Below, one piece after another: positions 21,946-33,932 of a DNA stretch of 64,000 bases. The DNA lies in NCBI GenBank assembly GCA_038025085.1, contig CM076152.1, forward strand, positions 31,933,501 to 31,997,500, given 5' to 3'. The stretch is from Tetragonia tetragonoides (Eukaryota > Streptophyta > Magnoliopsida > Caryophyllales > Aizoaceae). Each line of letters begins with the position of its first letter. Positions within the stretch are counted from its first letter, which is position 1. The notes under the pieces were generated by a model. The model ran no database searches. It was not told the DNA's origin and saw nothing but the letters and a program-made list of their open reading frames with translations. The translations under genes were made by a program, and so were the position numbers.

Positions 21946-24900
21946 TTAAGGGCCTTCGCAAATATTCTTCTTCAGGCATCTGATCACATCTCTTCCTGTA
22001 CCAGCACCTGCCGATTTCCATGCATATCACGCATTTGTTATTGTATTAGTAGCTAATTAACTAGTTAATGTATGTGCATCTAGATAGAGGAAGAAGAGAG
22101 AGAAAGCACCTGCATAATATGCACCATCTGCATATCCGTAGTATCTAGGGTGAGTGTGCTCTCCTGTGAAGTAGATTCTGCCAATTGGGGCCTGAGTATA
22201 CACAAATAAATACAATTGGAGACTGCTAAATAGCACTAGAATAACCCAAATTACTCCATAGAAGATGCAAAAGTTAAGAAAGAGTTAGGACGTTATGTCC
22301 TTATATGACCCAAATTACTCCATAGAAGATGCAAAAGTTAAGAAAGAGTTAGGACGTTATGTCCTTATATGGAGGTTGTAACGACGAAATCACAAAAGTT
22401 TAGACTATTGTGTCATTTGTGGTCCAACTCAGTTCAACATTTCTCTTATAAGATGACCAAAAGTATTAAATTTTTTGTTAAAAACTATCATTTTATTGTA
22501 CATAGGTATCACTTAATAACTTGGTCTCAATTTTTTAGTCGCCTGATGTGAGTTTGTGGGAACTCCATTGTGTAATGAAGTATAGGATATATTGTCCCCA
22601 ATATGTATGGTAGATATTTTAGAGGTTTGAGAGTCCTCTAAAGGGTGACAGATACTTCATTCCTCTTCCCACAAATCTCTAAAATGACAATTTAATTTGA
22701 TTTAGACAATGAACTAGCTTGTGGTCACCCTCACAATCGTAGAATTAAGCAATAAGCCATCTCGAGAATCAAATAAGGGAGAAAAAAAGGTTTTGACCGG
22801 ATATGTATGTGTAATTAATAAATAAAACACATGTTATAAGGTCATTAGTTCGCACAAAATTTTAAATCTGGTGGGACATAAATGTCCATTGAAATTATAG
22901 TGTGGATCATGCAACAAACTCGATTTCAATGTACCTTTTACTTAGATATTCCACCTTATTTAAAAAATTTCCCGAAGTTTAATTTGAACTATAGATTATT
23001 AACCTTTTATATCCCTAAATTTGAAAGGGTGTTGCTATTTACTGCCCTAAAATTACTTAATACAGCCCCTAAAAATTACAATTTTGCCCTTCTTCACATT
23101 TTCACCCATCCTCTCCCTCTCTAACTCTCACATCAATTCTCCCTCTCTACCACCCATTCTCATACCCAACCTTCATCAACATTCACTCATTCGGTAAGGA
23201 AGCAACGGCCGCGGATGTCTGCCAGCGACCAGGAAGTGCGGTCGACGCCGTCCGAGGTAAATTTTTTTTTTCGCAGAATTTGAATCGGGCGTCCGCAATT
23301 TCCGCCCCAACCATGGAGTAGGTGTCTGCAATTTCCGCCCGTTCCATGGGACAGACGGAAATAATAGACGCCTGCACCATGGATCAGGCGTCTGCAATTT
23401 CCGCCTGACCCATGGATCAGGCGGAATCTACAGACGCCTGACCCATGGGTCAGGCGGAAATTGCAGACGCCCGATACTACGAACTGTAAAAAAAAAACGA
23501 CTATTTAGAGTGAAGGGCAAAATCGTAAATTCTAAGGACGGTGGTGAGTATTTTTGGGCGGTAAATAGCAATTCTACTCTAATGGTTAAACTATTCGAAA
23601 GATCGCTTAGTTCATGGTTTTATCTTTTATGTGTGCAAACATACCTTTTTTTCCAATCATTTATTTTATTTTATTTTATTTTATTTTAGTGTCGACATAA
23701 ATGCCAGTACAAAATAGTTATCCATTCAAATCAAAAATAAATTTGACCTATGACTTGACATCAAGCACTAGTCACAATGCAAAAATTTGGAGTTGTAAGT
23801 TTGTTTAGTTATACTCACCCTCAATTGGTCATGACGTTCTTGAGGATAACCAATAGGCCAATTGGTGAAAGAACCTTGATAGAATCTGTCTGATTTCCAC
23901 CGAGGAACCAAGATATGTGTTGCTTCAGGGATGTCATTTCCAAACATTTTTCGCAGAACTTCCATTGCTTCAGCCTTTGTTTCCTCATCAGATTGTTGCT
24001 CCACTCTTACTGACTCTTCATCGACTAATATCACTAATAGAATATTGGATTCAGGCAACTCATTGTCCATGTGCTGCATGTTAGAATAACATATACAATT
24101 AGAATTTTATTTTTTTTCAAAGAAAACAGAAATTGTCATTCATGAAAAGTCATAAAAATTGTCATTTATGTACTGAATCACCTTCCACATTGCATAATAT
24201 CCACGTCTTTCATGAACATAGAAGAAAAATTCAGTCCCATTGCTACTAGGCCAAAACTTTCGAGGAAACTTGAGGAATATTTTGGTGAATATTCCGATGC
24301 TGAACTCGGAGATTGCACGCCTTTTCCATACCTAATAAAGTAATGGATAAATTAGTAGGTGATCGTAGACTATTGGATCATCTTGTTCATGATATGCATG
24401 AACTCGCTTACATATAAGTTTTTGTGTATTTTTCAATCAAACACAATTTATTTTGAACATTTTTGAAGCGTCATAAAATGTGGTAAAATCGACAACTTAC
24501 CGGAAGTGGTGGCTTAAAGTTAATAAGATCACTTTGTAAGACACCAAGACTAGGAGATAAGATTACAATTTTGGCCTCATATGACTTGCCATCTTCGGTG
24601 CGTATTGTTACTCCACGTTCTGATTGGACAACCTCTCTTACAACCTAAGGCAAGGACATATATAAGAAAATACAAAATGATTAGACTCTTCAAAGGTGTA
24701 AAAAATCATTTATTTAAACATAATTTGCATCTAATTATATATGTGGAAAAAAACCCACTAATGACAAGATTTGTATGCATAGAGATCTTACTATTCTCGC
24801 ACCACGATATAATTAACAAAATCCTATACCACTTAATGTATGTTACAAAAAATTTTTATCGAAAAAACTGTGAAAAACACCTCATGAAATAAATCAATTT

Positions 24901-27900
24901 TTTGGTAATAATCGCCTTATAATTTTTTTCTTTATTATAACAATCTTTTATGGTTACTTTTAAAACCATCAGCTTAGACCACTTTCTATCGAAAAATAAA
25001 AAAATAATCATTTTGCCCTTTACTTGATGAACTTTGTTTGCAAAGCAAAATTGACCAAGGGCAAAATGATCATCTTTTCAAATTTGGTCAGAAAGTGGTA
25101 TAAGGTGATGATTTAAAAGTTGAAACCTCATAAAAAGGAATTATTTTATAGGAAATTTTTATAAGGTGGTTGTTGCGAAAAAAATTGATTTTATAAGGTA
25201 GTTTTTGATAATTTTTCCTTATTTTACACGACAAGTTTATGGTTAATTGAGGTTGAAGGAATACCTGATTAAACTTGACTCTTGGATCATTAAGAACACC
25301 ATTTTCGTAGGAGAGGTACTGTTTAGCATTAAGATGTACTAAGCTCTCAAAGCCCCTAGTATCAGCTACAAAGTAAGATTTTTCACCAAAATCATAAGAC
25401 TCGGCCATTGGTATTACGTGCTTCAAGCTTGTTACCCTTGGTGCCTCTGCTTGTTCTCCATCAACGGTGAAGAAGTCTATCATTCTCTCTAAACTAGTTT
25501 TTGGAACCCTGTTGATAGTTCATGACCGAAGTTGTCAGATGGAAAATTAAGGAATACAACATTGATTGGACCCTCGACCTCGACCATCAACTTAAATAGT
25601 TAGGTAAGTTGGCTCATTCACATGGTGTTATAGTCACACATGTGATCAAAATGTCATATGTTCAAATTTTGGAAGCCCTCATTCGGCCATTACCTAAGTG
25701 AAATATTTTTATCACAAAGTTTAATTAAGGAGGACATGTGTATATTCCATGCTTCAAATTTTCTAGACATTTGCAGGACGAGGTGTGTTAATAAATATAA
25801 CATTGTTAGCCTCGATCCTCAACCATCAGACTAAATTTTTGATTGAATTGGTTACTTCACAACTCTCTCAATTCTAATTTCGATGTTAAAAACGTGGTCC
25901 GATCCACTAACTTAATTACCAACCACAAAATTAAAGTAGAGTTTATTGTCAAAACTCAAAACTAGTGCTTAAAGTTTAAACTTATATAAAATTTTAAACG
26001 GGTCGGGTCTGTCCAAGATATGCAATTAATTTTAAAAACTTGTAGAAGACGGTCTTACCGTAATTTCTAGTGAGACGAGAGACACCTTTTAATGAAGTAA
26101 GAGTTATTGTTCATAATAAGTGGCTCCATTTTATTATGAATATACTATTTTCCTTACCATTGAAAGAATTTCGATAATCTAGCAATAATAATGACATATT
26201 ATGTACTCCCTCTGTCCCAGGTTTATCTTTACATTGGACTTTTTAAGGTTAAAGTTTGTGAACTTTGACCACTTATTTGTGAAAAGTTACAAAGTTTTAC
26301 AATGTGAAAATAGTTTTGCTAGATTCATTTTAAATAGTATTTTCAAAATATCATCTTAATATAAATTCTAGAATAATAAAATCATAAATATTCATGGTCA
26401 AAGTAGTGTCTTGGAGTCCGTGAAAAGTCCAATGTAAAGATGAACTTGGGACGGAGGGAGTACTTACGTATTATGTAGACGCTCTAGATCCAGAATTGAC
26501 ATGTCATCATCCTTGCTTTTGTTGTTGTGTAGAAGCTTGGAGAACTTTGCACCAAAATCCATTGTGTCCTGCGTCCTATTAAGGGCATCTTCTACCTCGT
26601 CTCTCGTATACAATCCGCCCCTAGTACAGAGAAATACACATGAATTAATTTATCAGAAGGATGTTGATAATATATAAAAATTAAATATTATCAGTAAGTC
26701 TTGTATGAGACCAACTTAAAAAAAAAATTGCGTCACTATTTAAAAATAAAGGGGTCATTTTTGTTGAGCAGTGACCCTTGTTTCATTGAAAAGTGATTTT
26801 CATTTCATAAAAAGTTACCAAAAACCGTCTTATAAAAACTTTTATGAAATACAGTATATAAGAATATGAAAGTATGTAATTATTTTTTTTAGGAATTGGA
26901 TAAGCAATCAAAGTCATGTGTCATGCAAAAATTTTGTACTCTAAGAGTTTACTCAATTTGTTTATTCTAAATTGGTACTCTATAACCTATTCTAAATCAA
27001 ATTCTATTCTTCTTTATCTGAAAAATATATTGTATTATTCATATTCAAATGTTTCCCTTTGTGGCAACCTATATGTGGCACAACCTATACTCCTGAAAAA
27101 TGTCAACTTTATTTATAGACAATAGATAGGAGTGTATTAACTTACTCTTGTTTGTAAGTGTTGAATGAGACATTGCTAAAGTCGGAGTAAAACTTCTTGA
27201 GATGGATTTGCCTTGACATTTCATAAAGAGGATTAATCTTGCGACCTCCTACTCCATGAAGCCAATTTGCTCCAATCTCAACCGTATAGCCTGTAAACTT
27301 AGTCTTGTGAATTCGTCCACCAATTCTATTTGTTGCCTCCAGGATTAGGAAATCATTTATCCCTGCATCATGAAGTCTTTTTGCAGCTGAAATGCCTGAA
27401 AAACATACCAATATATAGAGCGGTGAGAGTTGGCTTGCTCTGAGTGTGTAGGATACTACCCCTCGTTATCCTACACCCTCAAACCGCCATGGGTACTGGT
27501 AATCCTCGAGGTAGACCTCCGAAAAAGCTAAAGCATCCAACGCAGATGCTCAAGCTGATTCTTCTGATGTTAATTTGGGAGTGAATGAACCTATTTTGCA
27601 TGAACCTGTCACAACCCAGGAGACGATTGCGAACCCCTTGCGCTCTCCGGTTCAGCTTGGAGATTTTCTAAACCCGGCCATCAATGGGCTTGCTACTGGC
27701 AGGCTACGGTGGAGTCAGCTACAGGTACGACTACTGGTATATTAGATCCCCCAGTTCCTGCTAATCTGATTATTCCACCAAATTCTGGGTTTGATTGTCC
27801 GATTGGGAATGGTGTTGTGAATAACATGTCATCTGTTAGTTTTGGGAGTACTAGTATTAATGGGATTAATGCTAGTCATATAAATTCACTTGTTAACTCT

Positions 27901-30900
27901 GTTAATTCGACAACTGGTGGGGGGGATTGGATTAATAGGATGAATTTTATGGAGAAATCAAAGGGCATGCAACTTGAGTTTGTGAAATCTGCAAATTCTG
28001 ATGTGGTTGAGATACTAGAGGATGATGTGGCTGACGAATTAAAGTATTGGGCTAATACCTTGGTGGGATGCATTGTGGGTGGGCAGTTTAAGCTTGATCA
28101 AATTTAGTCTTAGGTTGAGAAGTTTTGGAACCATGTGAAAAAGCCACAAGTGCTTTACTATAGAAATGGATGGTATTATTTTCGATTTGAGCGAGAGTAA
28201 AGTAGACCGAGATACTATTTTGAATGGAGGCCCGTGGTTTATGGGGAGCTATTCCTTAGTGCTGAAACATTGGTCTCCTATGTTTTGTACCGAGGTTGAA
28301 CATATTTCTGAAGTTCCAGTTTGGGTGCTATTTCCTCAGCTTGATCCCTATTTCTGGTCACAGAAAGGGTTAAGCAAAATAGCGAGCAAAGTGGTAATCC
28401 TTTATTTGCGGACAAGATCACGACTAATAAAGATAAGATAGGGTTTGCAAGAGTTCTTATTGAGGTGGATGTCTCAAAGAAACTACCTACTGAAATGAAG
28501 CTAGCTACTCCCTTTTTTGGTGTGATAACTTAGCAAATTGAATCTGAGTGGGTTCCTTTTTATTGTAACAAATGCAAAAAGCTAGGCCATGAGGCTAGTA
28601 AATGTAAAAAGGGGAAGACTAAAGCTACATATAAGGCTGTTGATAAGCCTAAGGAAGTGCAACAAGCAACAGATTGTGAAGGTGAGAATGTTAAGCAACC
28701 TGGTTCTCAGGCTGCTACTGATAACGAGGGTTTTACTTTGGTAAAGCCTAGATCAATAGGCAGAGAAATGCATGCAGCTAGCAAGGGGAATGTACCTGTT
28801 GTGAATAATAGGTTTGATGTTTTAGCTACAACAAAACCTGTGATCTTTGATGTTTCAGATGCTGGATATATTACAATTGTTGAGGAAAGTAATAATGCAG
28901 AGGTTGAGATAGATACTGTATTGGGTTGTGATGAAGGGAGGGGGTGGGGGAAGTCCCGTGTCTTCTCCATGATTTTGCTCGCTTGGAATGTCAGAGGCAT
29001 GAATGAGCCTCTAAAACTTCAACAAGTACGGAGCTTCTTGAAGAATAATAAGGTGGATGTTGCTGCTCTTATTGAAACAAAAATTAAAGAGAGGAAGGCA
29101 GCTGGTGTTCATAAGAAATATTTTAGTAATTTTTTTTTGGATCAGAACTACGGGAGTCATTACAATGGAAGAATCTGGTCGGTTTGGGACTAGAGAAATG
29201 TTCATGTGGAAGTTAAACTGAAGTCAGTGCAACTGATTCACTGTAAAATTACCTCTAAAAGGAGCAAGTTTTTTCTGGATTTGCTTCTTTTGTATATGGT
29301 TTCAATGGTCCTACCGAGAGGCAGGAGTTGTGGAAAGATTTGGTGGGTTTATCTCAGCAAATCAGGGACCCTTGGGTTTGTCTTGGAGATTTTAATGTGG
29401 TTTTGGAAGCTTCTGAGAGAGTTAGTGTAGCTAATCCTGATATACAGGAGTTTAGTGACTGTATTGGTTCAGTTGGGATTGTAGATTTGAAAGCTTCTGG
29501 TTGTCTGTTCACTTGGTCTAATAATCAAGATGGTAATGATCGAGTTTGGTCAAAGCTTGATCGAATTATGGGTAATGCTCATTGGTTTCTGAACCAAGTG
29601 CCTGGACATGCTGAGTTCTTAGCCCCTGGGATTTCTGATCACTCCCAGGGGTTATTATCTGTTATTGAAAATATTATAACTGAACCTCAGCCTTTTAGGT
29701 TTTTGAACCAATGGACCGAGGATGAAAATTTCTTGCCCTTGGTCAATGAGGTTTGGAGTACACCTGTCCGAGGGTGTGCTATGTTCTGTTTGGTCACTCA
29801 TTTAAAGATGATGAAGAAAAAACTAAAAGAGCTGCATAAACAAAAGTACACTAACATCACTGTTAGGGTACACAAGAAACAGCAAGAATGGCTTGCTATT
29901 CAGATGGCCATGCAGCAGGATTTGCATGATACAACACTTCAGCAATGTGAGAAGACCTTGAAGGAAGAGTACTTGAAGCTGAAAAAAGCAGAAACTAGCT
30001 TTTATTGCCAGAAAGCTAAAGTTCTGCATATGCAAAAATCTGATGAAAATACTCGATATTTTCAAGCTAAAGTTTCTGAAGCTAGAACCAGAAGCAGAGT
30101 TGGGTCCATTAAGGATCATGCGGGCAATATTCACTCTGATCCCCAAGGAGTGATCGATTCTTTTGTTGATTATTACAAGTTTCTTATTGGTACTGGAACC
30201 AATGTTGCGGAGTTTGATGATACTGTTATGAGCTCTGGACCTTTTTTGGAACCTGCTTTGAGTAACTTTTTGATTCAGCCAGTGACTATTCAAGAAGTTA
30301 AAGCTTCTCTTTGGTCTATTCATGAGGGCAACAGCCCAGGAACAGATGGTTTTACTTCAGGATTCTTTAGAAGAGCTTGGTCTATTGTGGGAGATGAGGT
30401 CTATTCTGCTGTTCTGGATTTTTTTGCTACCGGAACGCTTCTGAAAGAGGTAAATTCTACCTTTATTATTATTGTTCCTAACTGTGATGTACCTAAGAGT
30501 GTTACAGAATTTAGACCTATTGCGTGTTGTTCTGTGATTTATAAGATCATTTCTAAAATCATGGCTACTAGACTGCAAGACTGTATGAATACACTTGTGG
30601 GAAAGGAACAGGTTGCGTTTGTAAAAGGGAGATCACTGTTTGATAATGTCCTACTTAGTCATGAGATGGCTAAACATTATGGGAGGAAAGATGATATCTC
30701 CTAGGGCCATGATGAAAATTGATATCCGTAAAGCTTATGATACTCTGAATTGGGATTTCCTGGGTCATGCTCTTAAATATTTTTGGATTCCTGAAATCTT
30801 TGTCAACTGGATTATGACATGTATTAGGACAACTAGGTTTTCTGTGTGTGTGAATGGTAATCCTAGAGGTTTATTTGAGGGTAAGAGGGGGTTGAGACAG

Positions 30901-32627
30901 GGTGACCCTCTCTCACCATACTTGTTTGTCCTGAGTAAGGAGGTCTTATCTCGAATCCTCCGTAAAGCTGGTGATAATAAGCATTTTTCTGCACATCCCA
31001 AATGCTCTCAATTGGGAATTAACCACTTAACTTTTGCTGATGATTTACTTCTATTCACTAGAGGTGATGTTAAATCTGTGTTGGCTGCTATTGGTTGCTT
31101 GAATATTTTTTCTAGCATGTCTGGTTTAGTTGGAAATCCCCAGAAAACAAATATTTTTTTGGGAGGAATTTCTACTAGAGTTAAGGAGGCCATTTTACTG
31201 CAAACTGACTTTAAGGAGGGAGAGTTACCAATCAGGTACTTGGGACTGCCACTTAACTCTTCTAGGATTTCTACTGCAATGTGTCGAGGCCTTATTGACA
31301 AGATAACTAGGCAAATTCAACACTGGAGTACTCATATGCTCTCGTATGCGGGGAAAATACAGCTTGTGAACAGTGTGATTTTTGGTCTCCAAATTTTTGG
31401 GGCTCAGCATTTCTTCTTCCTGTTGAGGTGCTTAGGAAAATTGAGAGGTTATGCAGAGATTTTTATCTGGGGTTGTACAGCTGATAAACGGAGAATGATC
31501 TTTCTTGGATGGGATAGAATTTATAAGAAGAAAAAAGAAGGTGGCTTTGGTATCAAAGGAGCTCTAGGTTGGAATAAAGCACTTGTTTTGAAATGGATTG
31601 CTAGAATATATAAAAAGACTGATTCAGTCTGGGTTGAGTGGATTGATAAGTATTATCTGAAACAAAGCTCTATATGCGATGTTCAAACTAGACAAAGGGG
31701 CTCTTGGAGCTGGAAAATGATCTTGCACCTAAGGGATGTTTTTGTTCAGCTTGTAGGAGGCGTGACTCAAGCTCAAATCCTGCTTGATGATTGGCATAAG
31801 GGAGATAAAATTCTGGTTTCTAAAGCTTATGAGTTCTTCCATGGGACACACTCTCCATGTTACTGGTTAAGGTCAATGTGGGAAGCTGCTGCTGTCCCAA
31901 AGCATCGCGTAACAACTTGTATGGTAGTTAATGATGGTCTAGCTACGATTGATAATATTTGCAAAAGGGGGATTATGATGGTCAACAGATGCATCTTGTG
32001 CTGTGCTGATTCAGAGACTTGCAAACATTTATTCTTTGATTGTCCTTATAGCAGGGATGTTTGGCAACAGATTCTTTGCTGGATGGGAATTAACAGAAGG
32101 GTGTTAAGTCTGAACCATGAGTTGAGGTAGTTTCAAAAATTTAACAGAGGCAAAAGCTGGGAGAAACGAAGGAGAAGATGCGCTTTTCTTGCTGCAATTT
32201 ATGAAATCTGGCAGGAAAGGAATTCCAGAGTCTTGCGTGGTAGATACAGAAATATTGCGCAGATTGTATATAATATAAAAAGTGATGTAATGATGAAAAT
32301 TAAGAGATAGATATTTCAGAGTTAAAGAAAATAGTTTCGAATTATGATTAAGATTGAGGATTTAATTTCTATCGATTTTCATCACTGAAAAAGAAAAAAA
32401 TAAATGGCAATACCTGACATTCCAGCTCCAACAATAATGACCGAAGGTGGGGAGGAGGAACCATATGTGTCACCTTCTTTCCAAATGTCTCGCCTATTAA
32501 GTATAAGTTGGGCTCTGAAATAGGACAACCTCGAAAAAAAGTCATCCTTACCCATGTACAACAAAAAAGGAACGGGGAAAAGAAACAACAGGAACAACAG
32601 GAAAACCTTCATTCTTGCACTCACCAT
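21946..32627 (-). CDS. FAD-dependent polyamine oxidase, copy A (secreted type)
   Basis: Exons (minus): 32414-32627, 27146-27395, 26468-26620, 25265-25508, 24501-24644, 24182-24331, 23819-24073, 22110-22191, 21946-22007. Total 1554 nt, 517 residues, with every junction GT/AG and in phase. Residues 1-25 form a hydrophobic signal peptide. The FAD motif VGAGMSG is at 66-72, followed by [13 protein letters not shown] (88-100). Lys352 in TKIFLKFP corresponds to the conserved flavin-site lysine (Lys300 in maize PAO), and YFTGEHT (477-483) closes the FAD fold. The family oxidises spermine and spermidine, releasing hydrogen peroxide; the maize relative is apoplastic. The maize active-site Glu in GANWVEG is His118 here. 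Intron 1 holds a 4.9 kb LINE, and introns 3 and 7 hold MITEs. The coding frame is intact; expression is unknown. Confidence 0.88.
22244..22371. repeat. Perfect 64-bp tandem duplication in intron 7 of copy A
   Basis: Two identical 64-bp units (22244-22307 and 22308-22371, starting ACCCAAATTACTCCATAG). Copy B has a single unit at the same place (about 41889), also lacking a CGTTATGTC segment. Confidence 0.92.
23027..23575. mobile_element. TIR element in intron 7 of copy A, absent from copy B
   Basis: Inverted ends: TTGCTATTTACTGCCC near 23031 and GGGCGGTAAATAGCAA near 23556, extending through TTTGCCCTTC/GAAGGGCAAAA. The interior includes GC-richer palindromic repeats of a (C/G)CATGG(A/G)TCAGGCG type (23290-23475). 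The aligned intron in copy B (about 42595) lacks it. The exact edges and target duplication are uncertain. Confidence 0.7.
24840..25223. repeat. Foldback in intron 4 of copy A
   Basis: Complementary arms around TAGACCACTTTCT (left) and AGAAAGTGGTATAAGG (right) with a centre containing TTTTGCCCTTTAC / AAGGGCAAAAT. The same structure sits in copy B at 44050-44465, so it predates the duplication. Confidence 0.65.
26204..26462. mobile_element. Stowaway MITE at the intron 3 donor of copy A
   Basis: Element 26206-26460 (255 bp), with termini CTCCCTCTGTCCCAGGTT and the complement of CTCCCTCCGTCCCAAGTT, flanked by TA at 26204-26205 and 26461-26462. On the gene strand the intron reads GTAAGTA and then the MITE begins. 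Copy B (around 45520) has the single TA of an empty site. Confidence 0.92.
27418..32300 (+). mobile_element. L1-type LINE in intron 1 of copy A
   Basis: Plus-strand non-LTR element, about 4.9 kb, opposite to the host gene. It has ORF1 with a zinc knuckle and ORF2 with endonuclease, reverse transcriptase and a C-terminal zf-RVT domain, all broken by frameshifts and stops. It ends abruptly near the ORF2 stop with no poly(A). Copy B has about 270 bp of intron 1 (roughly 46630-46895) that has no counterpart flanking the LINE. Confidence 0.88.
27489..28960 (+). pseudogene. LINE 1 ORF1 (RNA-binding protein), broken
   Basis: The likely start ATG 27489 gives [15 protein letters not shown], with the basic RGRPPKK stretch shared with the LINE at 49.5 kb. 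Then come a DUF4283-like region ([52 protein letters not shown]) and a CX2CX4HX4C zinc knuckle, [14 protein letters not shown] (28565-28606). ORF1 proteins of plant L1 elements bind element RNA. Several frameshifts (after about 27570, 28107 and 28400) and in-frame stops (near 28106 and 28531) mean no full protein is made. Confidence 0.82.
28969..32308 (+). pseudogene. LINE 1 ORF2 (endonuclease-reverse transcriptase), broken
   Basis: ORF2 copies element RNA at nicked DNA (target-primed reverse transcription). The endonuclease starts near 28969 ([11 protein letters not shown], then LIETKIKE), is interrupted by a TAG after WSVWD (29191-29193), and resumes as CLGDFNVV and APGISDHS. The reverse transcriptase follows: [33 protein letters not shown], then after a frameshift near 30680 [32 protein letters not shown] and the catalytic FADDLLLF. 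A zf-RVT region ([18 protein letters not shown]) follows. TAG at 32128-32130 sits where the related element has Trp (ELRWF). About 1,110 codons in all. Confidence 0.87.
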
Positions 32628-33013
32628 TGTTTTATATGTTTGGCTAATTTATCTATTGTTGTGGCATTGGCGTTGAAGTACCTCTAGGTACTTATATGCG
32701 CTTGTCCTGCCAAATTACAATGTTATTAAATGAGTTTAGCGCGCAATCCGTTGACACAAAAAAAAAAAAAAAAGGGTGAAAGAAGTCATCTCTCAATAAT
32801 ATTTAATCTGCCCAACAATCAATTGAGAGATATGAGTAAGTAATTTCATTTGTATTAAAACAACAATAAATAATAAGGGCACATAATGTAGTCACGATCT
32901 CTCAATTATGTGTCCAATAACCTTAAGCATTTCACATGGCAGAAACTATTAAAATTTTCTTCTGCTTAAGAACCAGCGAATATATAAAAATGAGGAATCA
33001 CTAGTAATTAAGT
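32628..33013 (-). promoter_or_regulatory. Upstream region of polyamine oxidase copy A
   Basis: Closely similar to the region upstream of copy B (47225-47625). No individual element is supported beyond AT-rich sequence and a poly(A) run at 32758-32773. The promoter position is inferred from location only. Confidence 0.35.
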
Positions 33014-33598
33014 AGCAATTTTTTAATTGTTTTTTTTTTTGGGGGAAAATAAATTTCATTAATTGAAAGTCATACGACACTTACAAGAACTGTTGAATTC
33101 AATAAGAAATAGATCTAAAACATCAGAATACATTCGAATGAAAAAGCTATGTAACACTAGAAATTCAACAATTCCGACCGGCTTCCATTTAATCGCTGTT
33201 TTCCATATTACAGCCTTTTCGCGGAAGCCTCTGCTATATAACTTTGAATGCTTCGATCCGACATAGTAGACCACCTCTTGATAGAATAGATCCACCAAAG
33301 CACCATACGAATGACAAAACAAAAAACTAACAATACTCTCAAAAAGTGAGAGACAGCCGAATCCAACGTATGGGACAAACTAACCCTCACAAATGGAGAG
33401 ACTGATATTATTCGACATAATAAAACTAGATAATAGAACAAAACAATGAAACAAAAAGAATTGGGGCTTACCATTAGCAATGAATTGCTAATGACAGCCC
33501 CTAAACCAAAAGAGAGCTAGGGTTTTTTTGGGGGAAGGAGAGAGAGAAAAAAGGGGAAGAAAGTTCATAAAATTAGATTCTTAGTAATTTTTTAATTG
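33014..33598 (-). mobile_element. Retroposed insertion with 16-bp target duplication, upstream of copy A
   Basis: Body 33030-33582 is flanked by AGCAATTTTTTAATTG (33014-33029) and AGTAATTTTTTAATTG (33583-33598). On the minus strand it opens with a pyrimidine-rich, CCCTAGC-containing leader and ends AATGAAATTTATTTTC followed by a poly(A) run, i.e. a reverse-transcribed RNA. The site in copy B (about 47620) is empty. It could be a SINE-like element, an internally deleted LINE or a processed transcript. No long protein was recognised. Confidence 0.8.
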
Positions 33599-33689
33599 TT
33601 AACGTGCTCATGTACTATAGAAAAGGCCATCTACAAGACTAATTTTGCATACTTGTTTTTTTTTGGTACGAACGAAACAAGGTTGTTTA

Positions 33690-33929
33690 GGGGTTGTTCT
33701 CTTCAGCTTCTTTCTGAAGTATTCAATAAAACTCAGTTTAGTCAGTAAAATTTAGTAAAAAGAAGTCCGTTCAGAAAAATTCGGTACAATCCAGTAAATT
33801 GAAGTACAATTTTACTCTTTGTAATTATAGATTTCAGTAAAAATATGTTCAGTTCGGTTTAGTAAACTTCAGTCCAATTCAGTATTTCGCAGATAAGTTC
33901 AGTAAAATGAAGGTGCAAAGAATATACCC
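33690..33929. mobile_element. Tourist-like MITE with TTCAG pentamers
   Basis: Termini GGGGTTGTTCTCTTC and the complement of GGGTATATTCTTTGC, with TTA at 33687-33689 and 33930-33932. The interior is rich in TTCAGT repeats. Confidence 0.75.
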
Positions 33930-33932
33930 TTA

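Noticed and set aside
23176..23397. Two minus-strand frames within the intron 7 element
   Set aside because: They arise from the palindromic CCATGG/TCAGGCG repeats and have no protein homology I recognise.
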